Positions 1 through 12,349 of a DNA stretch of 64,000 nt are shown here, one piece after another; within the stretch, counting starts at the first letter, position 1; each line of letters begins with the position of its first letter. The translations under genes and the position numbers were made by a program. The notes below the pieces were generated by a model, which worked only from the letters and a program-made list of their open reading frames with translations, ran no database searches and was not told where the DNA came from. This stretch comes from Corythoichthys intestinalis (lineage: Eukaryota; Chordata; Actinopteri; Syngnathiformes; Syngnathidae): contig NC_080406.1 in NCBI RefSeq assembly GCF_030265065.1, positions 751,501-815,500 on the forward strand, read 5' to 3'.

Positions 1-175
1 CACTCGGCTGCGTGACTTCGACTAAATGCCTTCTTCCTTGTGTGTGCTCTTCTTCGCGTGCGCAAATATGTTCTTCATCGTGTGTACGTGTGCGTGCAGA
101 AGTACGACCTGCTCTACGCCTCCTGCGTCAAAATAAAAGCATGCATCACAAGACTAAAGTCAACTAAGCCTATAA
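1..175. other. unassigned left edge
   Basis: I see no gene, repeat boundary or motif that I can support in this short stretch before the first repeat. It contains an AATAAA-like string near 131, but nothing upstream is visible to link it to a transcript. Confidence 0.3.
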
Positions 176-2635
176 TTAGGGCCCGAGCACTAGGCGTGCG
201 AAGGCCCTATTGTTTTGCAAAGGATTTTTTTTTTTTTTTTTTTTTTTTTCAGGGCAAATGAAAACGGCCAATTTGGAGGCCTGAACATGCGCGAAAAGTC
301 ACCAAAATTTGCACATACGTGCGGAAAATTGTAAATTTCGATAATTTAACAACGTTGCAAAAAAATGTAACAAAATGGCTCAGTGGCGCCCCCTTGAAAT
401 TTTTAAATTGGCCTATAACATTAGGGTTTGTCAGCGTAGAGCAATGAAATTTGGGGAGTCTATACCTTGTCTAAAACCGCTTCAAAAAAGCATTGGCACC
501 CATATTCCAAACCCAACAGGAAATCGGTTATTTTGGATCGAATATGAAATTTTTATCGATTTACAGGGTGCACGTTTGAGACCTTTTCGCCGAAGGAGTT
601 AGTTGGATCATCTTCAAAATTGGTGAGACTGTTCAGCAGACATATGAGATCTTAAGTTTCTAAAATGGTGTGTTTTCATTCACGGGTCTGACCTGGGCAT
701 GGTGCCAAAGTCGGCCATTTTTTCGGCAAAACACCGAATTCAGTAAATGGCGAATAATTCCTTGACACAACTTTCAATCTTTTTCATATCTGCCATGTAT
801 ATGCGGTATCCCAGCCTGAACACGACTGCATTGAAATATTACCCATTAGGCCTAGCGCCCCCTAGTGAGAACAGGAAATGCCTTTTTTTACGAGACAGGT
901 TCCTCCTCCAAGGGAAAAAAATCTGTTGACCTCAAACCTGCATCAGGGGAGCCTTAAGACCTGTGTTCAGGTGCCTGATGAAAAATATTGAGGTTTCGTT
1001 GAAGCGGAGGGGTCCAAACATGAAAGTGAAAATGATCGTCAACAATTTGTCTCGCAAAATACTTTGAACAGTCATAACTCAGCAGATATATAACATATCT
1101 GCGCCAAACTTCCCATGCTTGTTGAGAGTCATACCCTGAAGGGTCCTGTAGGGGTCATTTGCATCAACTCTACAGTGCCAACTAGTGGCGACAGAAAGGA
1201 GTTTTAAAAAAGGCCTTCCCTATTGGGTTTTTTCAACGTAGAGCAATGAAATTTGGGGAGTAGATACCTTATGCCTAACTGCTCAAAAAAGCCTCTTGCA
1301 CCCATATTCCAAATCCAACAGAAAATCGGGTATTTTGGATCGAATGTGAAATTTCTGTCCATTTCTAGTACAGTTTACATTTGGAGGCCTGGACATGCAC
1401 GAAAACACCAAATTTTGCACATACATGCGGCTTTGTGTGGATTTTGATAATCTTGCAACGTTACAAAAAAATGTAACAAAATGGCTCAGTGGCGCCCCCT
1501 TGAATTTTTCAAAAAGGCGTTTCCTATTAGGTTTTTTTAACGTAGAGCAATGAAATTTGGGGAGTCGATACCTTGTGCAAAACTGCTTCAAAAAGTCTCT
1601 TGCACCCATATTCCAAACCCAACAGGAAATCGGATATTTTGAATCGAATGTGAAATTTTTATCAATTAACAGGGTGCACATTTGAGACCTTGTCACAGAG
1701 GGAATCAGTTGGATCATCTTCAAAATTGGTTAGACAATTCAGGAGACATATGAAATCTAAACTTTTCAAAATGGTGCGTTTTCATTCATGGGTCTGACCT
1801 GGGCGTGGTGCCAAAGTCGGCCATTTTTTCGGCAAAATGAAAAATTCAGTAAAGGACTAATAGCTCCTTGAAACAACGTTCAATCTTTTTCATATCTGGC
1901 ATGTATGTGCGGCATCCCACCCTTAACACGAGTGCATTGAAATATTACTCATTAGGCCTAGCGCCCCCTAGTGGGAACAGGAAATGCCTTTTTTACCAAA
2001 CAGGCTCCTCCTCCAAGGAAAAAAAATCTATTCACCTCAAACCTGCATCAGGGGAGCCTTAAGACATGTGTTCAGGTGCCTGATGAAAAATACTGAGGTT
2101 TGGTTGAAGCAGAAGGGTCCAACAGGAGAAGTAAAAATGACTGAAGCCATTTCGTCTCACCACAAGTTTTGAACAGTCATAACTTCTACAACATATCTGC
2201 GCCAAACATATCGTGCTTGTTGAGTCATAGTCTGAAGGGTCCTGTAGGGGTCATTTGCATCAACCCTACAGCGCCAACTAGTGGCAATAGAAAGTCACTC
2301 ATTTTTTAAAATATATGTCCAGTTCTTTTCAGGTTGGTCATTGTAGTTTCAAGACCTTTTAAAATACTTATTTTACGGCCCATGTCCACATGTCTCTGTC
2401 TGTTGCTGGGATGACCCTTTATTCGCTCCTTTTTTTGTAGTCCTCTGTCCAATAGGGGTTTTTATCTCTTAGGTGTGTGAATGTAAAGAGGCAACTTTCG
2501 CGCATGTTAGGTTCTAATGAGATGATTAGAGAGGACGATCTGCCACCACCCTGACCTGCACACTGTCCGAGTTGCATGACGTCCGAGTTGCGCTAGATTG
2601 CGAGGGCCCGTTCAGTCCTGCTTGCAGGCCTAGTA
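176..2635 (+). repeat. large dispersed repeat made of two ~1.1-kb tandem units
   Basis: The block opens with a GGGCCCGAGCAC / GCGAAGGCCCTATTG end sequence at about 178-212 and closes with a related GCGAGGGCCCGTTCAG / GCTTGCAGG sequence at 2600-2630. Inside, long strings recur about 1.1 kb apart: TGGCTCAGTGGCGCCCCC at ~376 and ~1482, GCGCCCCCTAGTG at ~857 and ~1970, and CCTGTAGGGGTCATTTGCAT at ~1145 and ~2243. A shorter internal sub-repeat (GTAGAGCAATGAAATTTGGG) occurs three times (~436, ~1239, ~1541). This shows tandem duplication with moderate divergence. Short open frames here are by-products of the repeat. I recognise it as a common type of fish interspersed repeat but cannot name its class. 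Confidence 0.7.
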
Positions 2636-2855
2636 TTATATATATATTATGCCACAGACCTGTGATTGGTTCAGATGAATCACATGACATCTTGTTACTC
2701 CCTAGAATTAGCCCTATTCATTTCCAATGGCAAAAATGTCAAATTTTCAAAATGCTAGGAAATCAAGTATGTCTGATTACGGCCCCCGATATCACTCAAT
2801 CAACGTTGATTTTTTTATATGTTGAATTTTATCGCTCATATGTTGTTAACTGCTC

Positions 2856-2909
2856 CAAGTCCAAATGGATTGGACATGTAGTGCCACAATGGCAGCCAAT
2901 GAGTAAATA
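2856..2909 (+). repeat. GACGTC-type fold-back repeat, half copy
   Basis: The string ATGGATTGGACATGTAGTGC followed by AATGGCAGCCAATGAGTAA is one arm of the short fold-back family described at 30114-30200. It directly abuts the hAT-like element starting at 2914. Confidence 0.55.
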
Positions 2910-2913
2910 AGTG

Positions 2914-3589
2914 TAGGGCTGCAGCTTTTGATTATTTTAGTAGTCGAATAACCAATGAACTAGTTAGCTCGAATACACATGAAAAAATTAAATTACCTGA
3001 GCTGAACAGTTGACTGACTGAGCTGAACAGTTGGCTAACTTACATAGCTAAAGTCCGCTAGCTTAAATGCTATTAAAACGCTAACATTTTTTTTTTTTTT
3101 TTACAATGCTCTTAACAAATGTTCCAGACACATACTCCCACAAAAAACGGCTAAATATACCTATAAACTAAATTACGAATGCATTAAAAACCATTAGCTC
3201 AAACAAAAACTTAGTTTATGTTGGTCTTAACAGGGAGCAGCTGGATTCAGCCATGGGAAATGGGGCAGACTAGAGGGCAGTGTATCCGCCCGAATCAATA
3301 AAACTAAATGCAAGCACTTTCAAAATAAACCATTACAACGCCACCTTAATTAAACTAATACTCGAAGTAGAGAAAATTTTAAATTTAATTTAATTTGAAT
3401 TTAATTCCATTTAATTAATTTTATTTAATAAAGTTAATAATAAATACATTTAAAATAATAAATGTAATAATAAAATAAATAATAAAATACATTTAAAATT
3501 AATAAATTGAATACATTTTTAATACATTTAATTTGAATCTTTTTTTCTAATTCAATACTCGAGTAAATCGATTAATCGCTGCAGCGCTT
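2914..3589. mobile_element. hAT-like non-autonomous element (TAGGGCTGCAGC ends)
   Basis: The left end TAGGGCTGCAGCTTTTGATT is matched by an inverted right end at 3568-3589 (GATTAATCGCTGCAGCGCTT). The 8-bp flanks AATAAGTG and AATCAGTG differ by one base, as expected for an aged hAT target duplication. The interior is non-coding. It includes a very AT-rich AATTTAATT/AATAAA stretch at 3362-3535 and a CTAAAGTCCGCTAGC segment that recurs inverted at 43500-43560 and again at 62790-62830, marking the same family. Confidence 0.65.
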
Positions 3590-4145
3590 AATCAGTGTCA
3601 TATAAAGGCTTCAAGAAAAAATGTCATCTGCCATTAAATGTTTTTTCAGTGTTTATATATTGAAATGCTTATACATCTATTTCACCATTTTGTATCAAAA
3701 AGAATTCCTTGCCATGAGATGACAAAATTGTGGTGTGTTGACGTTACCATGACAACCATTCAGCCAATAATAGCGGTCTTAGCAGAGGAATGCTAACGTG
3801 TCTAATTGTCGCCTTTGGCACCTCCGTGTCAATGCCGGTTTGTGGAGCGGCACCGCCCTGCCCCGCCCCGTCATTAGCGCCCCCCCTCCAGCATGCAATG
3901 ATCCTGTTTCAGTGCCATCGGCGGCACTAGACGTCCAATCCCTTCATCATCATATCTCATTTTGTATTGATTCCGGGTCATTTTGGGCCAGACATTTCTG
4001 CCAGCAAGTCAAATATTGCCAAATCAAGTCAAAATGGATCGATTGAACGCTGACAGTGGCACTAAAACATCAGCCAATCCTCCCAATTTTAATGAGTTGA
4101 AAGTAACGGTCTAATTATTATTGTTTTTCCTTTTTTTTTTTTTCG
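3590..4145. other. intergenic, one diverged fold-back copy
   Basis: No gene is visible. A diverged GACGTC-family arm lies at 3910-3942 (GGCGGCACTAGACGTCCAAT), with a weak partner near 4030-4095 (AATGGATCGATTGAACGC). The remainder looks unique and AT-rich. Confidence 0.4.
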
Positions 4146-5570
4146 TCACTTCCTGTTGAATTTGGCCATTTTGGGGTCACTTCCTGTTGATCTAGTCTCA
4201 CTTTCTGTTGGGGCATTTCAGGGTGACAGATTTATTTTAATGGGCTTCTGTTGATTTTAGGGTCACTTTCTTTTAATCTGGAGTCACAGACTTCATTATG
4301 ATATTGACGGCTCCGCCACGCTTCCAAGTAGGGGGCCATCCCACAATCCGCTACATTTGCTCGCAGTTAGTCAACACCTTCAGCAATCCAATGCCGGATT
4401 TAGGTTGAAAAAGTACGAAAGCTGCACCGCATACAAACATGAATGATTGTGCCAGGAGTGATTTGTTGGAGGATTCAAGGTCATTATTATATTTTTCATT
4501 TTTTCACAAGAATTTTCAATGTAAAAAGCTCTTTGTTGTAAGGCCACCGCCACATTGTCTAACAGACTAGCACCATTCTTGGACACATTCACGTAAAATA
4601 TAAGCTAACTGCCTATTTTTTTTTTTTTTTGCTCTTTTCACAAGGAATCGAGACCGTTTTACGTCCATATCTATAAAGAATTCAGGGATTTAAGCATTTA
4701 TTCACAACAATTTTCACCGGAAAAGCTCTTTACATAAGGCAGCTGCTAGCTACACCAACAGACTAGCATCAAACTTCGACATATTTACGTGAAATAAAAG
4801 CTAACTGCACTTTTTTTTTTTTTTTTTTGGTTTTAACCAAGAATCGAGACTGTTTTGCGACCATATCTATAAAGAATCCAGGGTTATAAGCATTTATTTT
4901 CAACGAAAAAAGCTCTTTGTCTGTGATTCCAGATTTATTTTAATCAGCTTCTATTGATTTTGGGTCGCTTACTTATAATCAAGTGACTTCCTGTTGATTT
5001 TCGGCCATTTTTGGGTCACTTCCTGTTGATTCTTGGGCATTTGGGGGTCACCCCTTGTTGAATTTAGGCATTTTTGGGGTCATTTTCTGTTGATTGGGGA
5101 GCATTTTGGGTCATTCCCTGTTAATCTTTAGTGATTTCCTGTTTATTTTGGTCATTTCCTGTTGACTCTGGGCCATTTTAGGTCACTTCCTTTTGATTTT
5201 TGGCCATTCAGGGCTCACTTCCTGTTGGATTTGGGCATTTTAAGGTCACTTCCTGAGGATCCTGTGTCACTTTCTGTTGATATTTTTCGCATTTCTGGGT
5301 CACTTCCTTTTAATCTTGAGTGACTTCCTGTTTATTTTGGTCATTTCTTGTTGATTTTGGGTCACGTCCTGTTGATTCTGGAGCATTTGGTGGGCCACTA
5401 CCTGTTGAATTGAGGCATTTTGGGGTTACTTCCTGTTAATCTTGTGTCACATTCTGTTGATTTTGGGCTATATCAGGGTATCCTATTTACCTGTGACCGG
5501 TTTATTTTGGTCACTTCCTGGTCATTTTGGAGAATTTTGAGGTCACTTCCTGTTGATTTTGGGACAATCC
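4146..5570 (+). repeat. degenerate CACTTCCTGTTGATTTTGG tandem array with an embedded ~190-bp repeat
   Basis: Dozens of imperfect 25-35-bp units of the form GGTCACTTCCTGTTGATTTT follow each other at 4146-4270 and 4925-5570. Between them, at about 4490-4920, a different unit of roughly 190 bp occurs about 2.3 times, recognisable by the string AAAGCTCTTTGT/AC at ~4526, ~4722 and ~4909 and by ACTAGCACCATTCTTGGACA-like text. The same short-unit array returns at 24737-25480, 28731-29130, 29740-29850 and, inverted, 55690-56010. No coding potential is seen. Confidence 0.75.
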
Positions 5571-6563
5571 ACTCTGGTTCTGGCCCCAAAGGTGCTGGTT
5601 TCGTTTTAAAATTCTTAGTATTTACACGGGTGCCTTATAAAGGAGGAAGCGACGAGCTAATCGAATCAGTAGAGAGATGTTCATCTTTTTGGTTTTTAAT
5701 CCAACGTATTTAATGTTACGGCAACAAACATGACTTTGTTTTGTACATCGGATTGTGTTCAATGTCACGGTACGATTGGGATCGAGGCGACAAATATGGT
5801 ATCGGTGTTTATGGTGATTTTGCACCTTTAGCGCTTGAAACAAAATGAGCGCGGCTAGCTCGTTGGTGGCCTTCAATGGTCGCCCCGATATATTCACCCC
5901 CCCCCCCTCGTCCCCGTGACCCTCGAGGATCAGAGACCGTCTTGTCGAAACATTTGTAACATTTGGCCAAAGCAAATCTCCGCCTGTTGAATTGAAGCGA
6001 GGAGCAAAAGGAACAAAGTGGGGGCCCCCACCCCCGAAAACACCCCCTGGTCCCCTGCCCGGCTCGCTCGCACGGTTCCGCACAGTGGCGCAAATCCTCT
6101 TTTTCTGTGCCGGTAGCCAGATGGGGCGGCGGGAAAGAATGGGGCGAGCGGGGCGAGCTGCCCAGAGCCATTCAATTTGTCACGCCGGCTAAAGAGCTTG
6201 TAAGCTCCCCATTTGGACTCGAGCGGCGAGGACGGGCCGGCCGGTCGGCCCTGCCACTTAATTAGCTCCTAATAGCCGGCGCGGCCCCCGCCCCGAAGCC
6301 CCCGCGCTCAAAGAGCCAGCGTATCGTTTTAACGCAGTCGCGGCCAAAGAAATGGCGAACGCGACAAGGGTCCCGCACGGATTAGTCGGCCTTGTCGCGT
6401 ATTGTGCTCCCGAATCCTTTTTGTCCTCTTCTTCCCATCTGGAATGTCAGCACTTCATCAAACTTGCACCACGCCAACACAAAAGAACAAACCGACGTAG
6501 GTTTCTTTTTCGCTTGCAAAGTCTTTTTTTGTCGTCCCGGGTTTTTCATCCCACGCGCTTAAA
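5571..6563. promoter_or_regulatory. non-repetitive GC-rich island, candidate olig2 enhancer region
   Basis: This ~1-kb stretch is flanked by repeats but carries none that I recognise. It is GC-rich and contains homeodomain-like cores (CACTTAATTAGCTCCTAAT near 6256) within otherwise complex sequence. It lies 2-3 kb upstream of the olig2 TATA box. Overlapping open frames on both strands look like GC-driven artefacts and show no domain. An enhancer role is inference from position and unique composition only. Confidence 0.3.
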
Positions 6564-7150
6564 CAGCAGAGCCATGAACGAAAAGTGGTATTTGCCATGT
6601 GGCTAAATGTATTTTGACATGTGGCATTTTTTTTGCCATGTGGCATTTTTTCTTTGCCATGTGTAAAAATGTATTTTGACATGTGGCATTTTTTGGCATT
6701 TTTTCTTTGCCATGTTGCTAAATGTGTTTTGACAAGAGGCATTTTTTTGCCTTGTGGCTAAATGTCTTTTGATATGTGGCAATTTTTTGCCAAGTGACAA
6801 AATGTATTTTGACATGTGGCATTTTTTGCCATGTAGCAAAATGGATTTGGCCATGTGGCATTTTTTCTATGCCATGTGGCAAAATGGATTTTGCCATGGG
6901 GCTTTTTTTCTTTGCCATGTGGCAAAATGTATTTTGACATGTGGCATTTTTTGCCATGTAGCAAAATGGATTTGGCCATGTGGCATTTTTTCTATGCCAT
7001 GTGGCAAAATGGATTTTGCCATGGGGCTTTTTTTCTTTGCCATGTGGCAAAATGTATTTTGACATGTGGCATTATTTTTTGTTATGCGGCAATATGGATT
7101 TTGGGTTTTGGCAATGTTTTTCTGTATGTGGCATTTTTTGGGGTATATGC
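6564..7150. repeat. CCATGTGGCAAAATG minisatellite, probably an expanded terminal-inverted-repeat element
   Basis: After a boundary resembling CAGAGCCATGAACGAAAAGT, the text GGTATTTGCCATGTGGC leads into many copies of a 20-30-bp unit of type CCATGTGGCAAAATGTATTT. Two higher-order units of about 125 bp (6828-6952 and 6953-7077) appear nearly identical, indicating recent duplication. Long open frames on both strands are produced by the repeat and carry no protein domain. A shorter inverted relative with both ends present lies at 30931-31175. Confidence 0.8.
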
Positions 7151-7164
7151 CATTTTTGCAGGCT

Positions 7165-7337
7165 ATGCACGTCCATGCCATTGACAGCTATGCCCGTCCA
7201 AATTTTCCATTCATTTTTAATGGCAGAAAAACGTGTGGCTGTGATTTTTGTCCATACACTTACCATTACAGTGCATTGACATTCAACTGGCACCCAAGTC
7301 AAGCTATGCCATTGACGGATATGAACGTCCAAAAATC
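7165..7337. repeat. diverged GACGTC-type fold-back fragments
   Basis: Text of the type GCCATTGACAGCTATGCCCG followed by TCCAAATTTTCCATTCATTT occurs at 7172-7216, and GCCATTGACGGATATGAACG at 7308-7330. Both resemble the left arm of the fold-back family (CCATTGACGGC...GACGTCCAATCCATTTT). The second abuts the truncated Tc1 copy. Confidence 0.4.
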
Positions 7338-8334
<997 letters not shown>

Positions 8335-8679
8335 TTTCCGTCCGAAAGACTAATACGAAAATGAAAAAGGCTGCCAAAAACAACACTGCTTCTGATGTTG
8401 TTTCCGTCCCAAATGGAAACACTTGTTGCTAAGCGCCTGTAGGCGTCCGCGTCGCGTCACGTGCACGCGCGGCCTCCGCCAAACTCCATCCGGCACAACG
8501 CTGGCATGTTCTTGTTGTGGTGTGTGTGACTTCACTAATCAAGAAGCCCCCTCTTCTCTTCTCCTCTCTCTCCAAAGGCAGTTGATTGGTTAGTATTGTT
8601 GTCCTGGTGCTCCTCAACCCCCACCCCTCGGCCCGCTGGCACCCCCTCCGTATAAAAGGGCGCCGAGCCCCTCAGGCGC
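8335..8679 (+). promoter_or_regulatory. olig2 core promoter with TATA box
   Basis: TATAAAAGG lies at 8651-8659 in GC-rich surroundings (CCCCCTCCGTATAAAAGGGC). Transcription would start near 8680. Upstream, 8440-8490 is CpG-rich with a CACGTG E-box at about 8460. The assignment rests on the strong TATA box, the splice donor that follows at 8795 and the in-phase acceptor in front of the olig2 ATG. There is no direct evidence of use. Confidence 0.6.
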
Positions 8680-8794
8680 GCCACTGTGCAGCTGTCACGC
8701 GCGGGTGGAAGTCGACGTAAGTGACGTCGCGCGCTTTGTAAGTCGGACTTTTGACGTTTTCCGCTTACGAACGACGCCAGTCAACAAGTCAACG
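8680..8794 (+). other. olig2: olig2 5'UTR exon 1 (predicted)
   Basis: This would be the non-coding first exon, from about 29 bp after the TATA box to the donor CAACG|GTAAGTCG at 8794/8795. An alternative donor GACGTAAGTGAC lies at 8717. A non-coding first exon followed by one coding exon matches the organisation known for vertebrate OLIG2. Exact ends are inferred. Confidence 0.5.
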
Positions 8795-10081
8795 GTAAGT
8801 CGATAGCGCTTTTTATCTACTTTTTTCCGCCCCTGTCAATGGATGAAAAACGTCCAAAGGACCCGCTGTCATTAGGTTATAGTTCAAATCAGTATAGTTA
8901 GCACGCGTACTGCTTATTTTATTTATGGTTTCTGTACTGTAAAAAAAGAAGTTAAATATAACAAATTGCGATAAAATAATCATACTAACAAAAAATTGTT
9001 CTTTTATCATAATAAGAAGTTAGAGGGACTGAAAAAACGTATTCTTATTTTTATCTAAATAGTCAAATTGAATGCATGATTGCCAAAATTGGACTTGTGT
9101 CAAGTTTACTCATTAATTAACAGCAAACTACCATTAATGTGGTTGTTTTTTAACTTGCAAACTAATTTACAATATTCATTTTTTCCCAACCCCAGCTGCA
9201 TGTATTTTACCTGAAATTTGTAATTATATTTTGTTTTTACAGTGTGGGGGGAACAAATAGAGTTGATTGTACTGTTGCATATCCCAAAGAAATGAAGTTA
9301 GTGTGAATTCTCATTCTTCTATTTTACACTTAAATTGAATAACAGTATGACGTGCACGCATATAAAGGCCTATTTAGAATAATTTTGGGGGGTTTTACGC
9401 ACAAAAATGTTAAAAATAGCTAATTGACTTTTTTTTTTTTTTGCAACTTGGACGTTTCTTCATTTCCTGAAATATATTTTACGTATACACTAACCACGAT
9501 AATGCAAATATAAACATCAATCATGAATTGTTTGTTGATGTGACGTGATTTCCAGATGCAAAAATGGATTGAATTCACTCTCCGCAAATAGATTGGACGT
9601 CTGTCGCCGTCAATGAGTTAACGTGATCGTTAAAAATATCCCTGAGCGTCACAGACGCACGTATTAAGAATAATACCTTGTGAATTAATACTGTATGAGC
9701 ATATTGTAAAAAAGCAAAATCATAAAATAAAAACGATAAATATCAAAAATAACAAATGAATGATTATCTCTCTTGATCTAAACCTCGTCAGGCAAGGAAA
9801 AATGAACAAATCATCAAATCAACAATTTTTTTTTTTTTTAATTTGAAAAATGTAACACTAACTGTCAGACAATGTAAAGTAAAAGAAGCTGTTATTAAAT
9901 TTAAAAAAATAAAAATAATTTAAAAAATTTAAAAAAGAAAACAATTGTTGAACTAATTGACGGCAATACCTGTCCAACCCCAAGTGATTGGACGTTTAGT
10001 GCCGTCGATGGCACTGAAAGATGAGCATGAGTTCCTCTGAGTTTTGGAATTGCAGTCAATGACTGACGCTTTTACGTGCAG
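8795..10081 (+). other. olig2 intron 1 (predicted)
   Basis: The intron is AT-rich and runs from GTAAGT at 8795 to the acceptor TTTTACGTGCAG ending at 10081, 13 bp before the ATG. It holds fold-back fragments at 9590-9620 (ATTGGACGTCTGTCGCCGTC) and 9957-10018 (GATTGGACGTTTAGTGCCGT) and otherwise nothing I recognise. Confidence 0.5.
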
Positions 10082-10094
10082 GTGCGCGCGCACG

Positions 10095-10904
10095 ATGGAG
10101 TCGGACGCCAGCCGCGTGTCGTCGCCGGAGGCGGATCACTCCTTCCTGTCCGGCCTGCGCCGCTCCGCGCACGCGCACGGCTTCCCGGGGGCCGTGTCGT
10201 CCACGCAGGGCGACTCGCCCAGCCACCACGCTCACGCGCACCGCCGCCATCACGACGAGGACGAGCTTTCCGACCTATCCGATCTCTCGGCGGCGGCGCG
10301 CGCGGCCTCCAAGAAGGAGCGCAAGCTCCTGTCCGAGAACGAGCTGCAGTCCATCCGCCTGAAGATCAACAGCCGCGAGCGCAAGCGCATGCACGACCTC
10401 AACGTGGCCATGGACGGCTTGCGCGAGGTCATGCCCTACGCGCACGGGCCCTCGGTTCGCAAACTCTCCAAGATCGCCACCTTGCTGCTGGCCAGGAACT
10501 ACATCCTGATGCTCAGCTCGTCTCTGGAGGAGATGAAGCGACTGCTGGCCGACATTTACGGCGGAGGGAGCGCCGGAGGAGGCGGCGGGAGCGCGGCGGG
10601 GAGCGCCGCTGGAAGCGCCGCCGCCGCCGCGCACCACGGCTTTCACGCGTCCGTGCACGCGCACGCGGTGGCGGCCGCCGCGGCGGCGGCGTCGGCGGCG
10701 GGCCCGCACGGCGTGCACCACCCGCTTCTGCCGCCGCCGCCTCCTCCTCCGCCACCGCCACCGCACGGACTGCTCAAGGCCCCCGCGCACGCGCACGCGC
10801 ACGCACCGGGAGGCTTCCAGCATTGGGGGGTCGCGGCCGCCGGCGGTATGCCGTGCCCGTGTAGCATGTGCGCGGTTCCGCGCCTGACGGGGGACTCCAA
10901 ATGA
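10095..10904 (+). CDS. olig2: Oligodendrocyte transcription factor 2 (Olig2), bHLH
   Basis: This is a 269-residue basic helix-loop-helix factor. It acts in the nucleus, usually as an E-box-binding repressor that specifies motor-neuron and oligodendrocyte progenitors. The start [12 protein letters not shown] is preferred over an in-frame ATG at 10044 because a splice acceptor ends at 10081 and OLIG2 proteins begin MDSDxS. The basic region and helix 1 ([20 protein letters not shown]) lie at about residues 90-109. The helix 2 signature [18 protein letters not shown] is at 123-140, followed by [17 protein letters not shown]. The C-terminus ([23 protein letters not shown]) is diagnostic for Olig2 rather than Olig3, although the VSSTQGD segment is Olig3-like. 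Between bHLH and tail are Gly/Ser, poly-Ala, His-rich and an approximately 11-residue poly-Pro run, all very GC-rich. olig1 follows 8 kb downstream in the same orientation, as in mammals. Confidence 0.95.
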   Translation: MESDASRVSSPEADHSFLSGLRRSAHAHGFPGAVSSTQGDSPSHHAHAHRRHHDEDELSDLSDLSAAARAASKKERKLLSENELQSIRLKINSRERKRMHDLNVAMDGLREVMPYAHGPSVRKLSKIATLLLARNYILMLSSSLEEMKRLLADIYGGGSAGGGGGSAAGSAAGSAAAAAHHGFHASVHAHAVAAAAAAASAAGPHGVHHPLLPPPPPPPPPPPHGLLKAPAHAHAHAPGGFQHWGVAAAGGMPCPCSMCAVPRLTGDSK

Positions 10905-10914
10905 GCGAAAAAAC

Positions 10915-11043
10915 AATAAATAAACGCTTGTAAATATTGTACAGTACACGTGCACGCGCTTTTCATGTGTGTATTTTTGTAAGAAATGAATGAACGGATA
11001 TTTATTGAAGCGTGACATGCATGTGATTCCACTGGAAAATAAA
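10915..11043 (+). terminator. olig2 poly(A) signals
   Basis: AATAAA occurs at 10915-10920, only 11 bp after the stop, and again at 11038-11043. The first would leave an unusually short 3'UTR, so the second or a later signal may be the main one. Confidence 0.45.
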
Positions 11044-12349
11044 GGCCAAATTATCAAGAAAGGAAAAAACCCAGACTTTTTTTCTTCCATGAACCCATTT
11101 TCCCCCACACGTAAAAACCCTTTATTTTTGGTCATTAAACAAAAAAACAACAACAACATATTAGCAATTATTATGAATCATGATATTTCTAATTATTGTC
11201 AATACATTTGTAACTTTGATAATGAAATTAAAATGAAAATTCACACTTTCTACGGCCCCAAGTCACGCTCGAAAGTTTTTCTCCATAGTATTTAACTCAT
11301 TGCCTGCCAATGACAATGATAGACGTCCAATTCATTTAAATTGTGTGAATGCTCATTTTTAAGTGCCATTCACGGCGCTCGTCGTCCAGTCCAGTCAAAA
11401 TGGAGTGAACGTGCCGTCAATGGCAGCCAATCAGTATAAGGAATGCACTATTACTGGCTATGAAAATTCGCGCAAAAACTCATATTCACTTTTGTTAGAG
11501 TACGAATTAAAGTTTGTAAATGAATTCGCGCATTGCAAAATAATGAACACAATTTTCGTTTCATTTCATTAATAATTATGAGCATTCCAGATCCATGTTG
11601 TGCTTTTAGAGGTCGAAAAACATTTTAGAAAGATTAATATTCACAACATATTTGACGCCAAGTAGAATGCCATTTTTAAAATACGCAAAACTTGTTTTTT
11701 AAATCATTGAAGTGCATATATCATTGTAGGCATAATATGATAAAAATGGATAATCAAACAAATTAGGATGATATAAAAATGTGCTCGTTTGAAGATATGA
11801 GCATTGGCTACAATTTGAAGAATAATATTTTACTTATTCAAGATAGGATTACACATTTGGACTTTTTGAATCATCATTCACATATATTGATTTTGAAAAT
11901 GTAAAAAAAATCCAGACTAATGATAAATAAATGATCATTTCAAGCGTTTATCTTATGTTTGCATGTACAATATTCAAATTGCATATTATTAAAGAAATTA
12001 AAAGCGTTTTTAGAAAAACAATATGTGCCCGTCACTAATAATAATTCCATTTTTCACCTGCCATAATTTTGCTAACACATGGAGCTTTTTTTTTTTTTTA
12101 AACTAAAACATATTTCATATTTGGGGTGAAAAAATGCTCATTCACATGACAAAATTGAGAAATGGTAATGAAAATATTTCAATGCAAATGACGACTGTAG
12201 ACGTCCAATCCATTTTCAATGTGAAATGGTCTGGACGCCTTCTGCCGTCAAAGGCAGCCAAGGAGTAAATGTGTTGCCTTTACATCTGCAATAAGCGATG
12301 ATTTTCGTCTTCGTCGGCAACTATTATATAAATCAAATACTGTTCTATT
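11044..12349. other. AT-rich olig2-olig1 intergenic segment with fold-back repeats
   Basis: No gene is visible. Fold-back copies of the GACGTC family sit at 11297-11341 (CAATGATAGACGTCCAATTC), 11359-11440 (with CCGTCAATGGCAGCCAATCA) and 12191-12270, where both arms are present (GTAGACGTCCAATCCATTTT ... GACGCCTTCTGCCGTCAAAG). The rest is AT-rich and not recognised. Confidence 0.5.

Noticed and set aside
5622-6175. Overlapping open frames on both strands
   Set aside because: GC-rich composition keeps several frames open at once; no domain visible.
10044-10094. Upstream in-frame ATG for Olig2 (17 extra codons)
   Set aside because: It lies before a strong splice acceptor ending at 10081, and the family begins with M-x-S-D-x-S at 10095.
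10275-11159. 294-codon open frame on the - strand opposite olig2
   Set aside because: It is the GC-rich antisense shadow of the olig2 coding exon; Arg-rich low-complexity translation with no domain.
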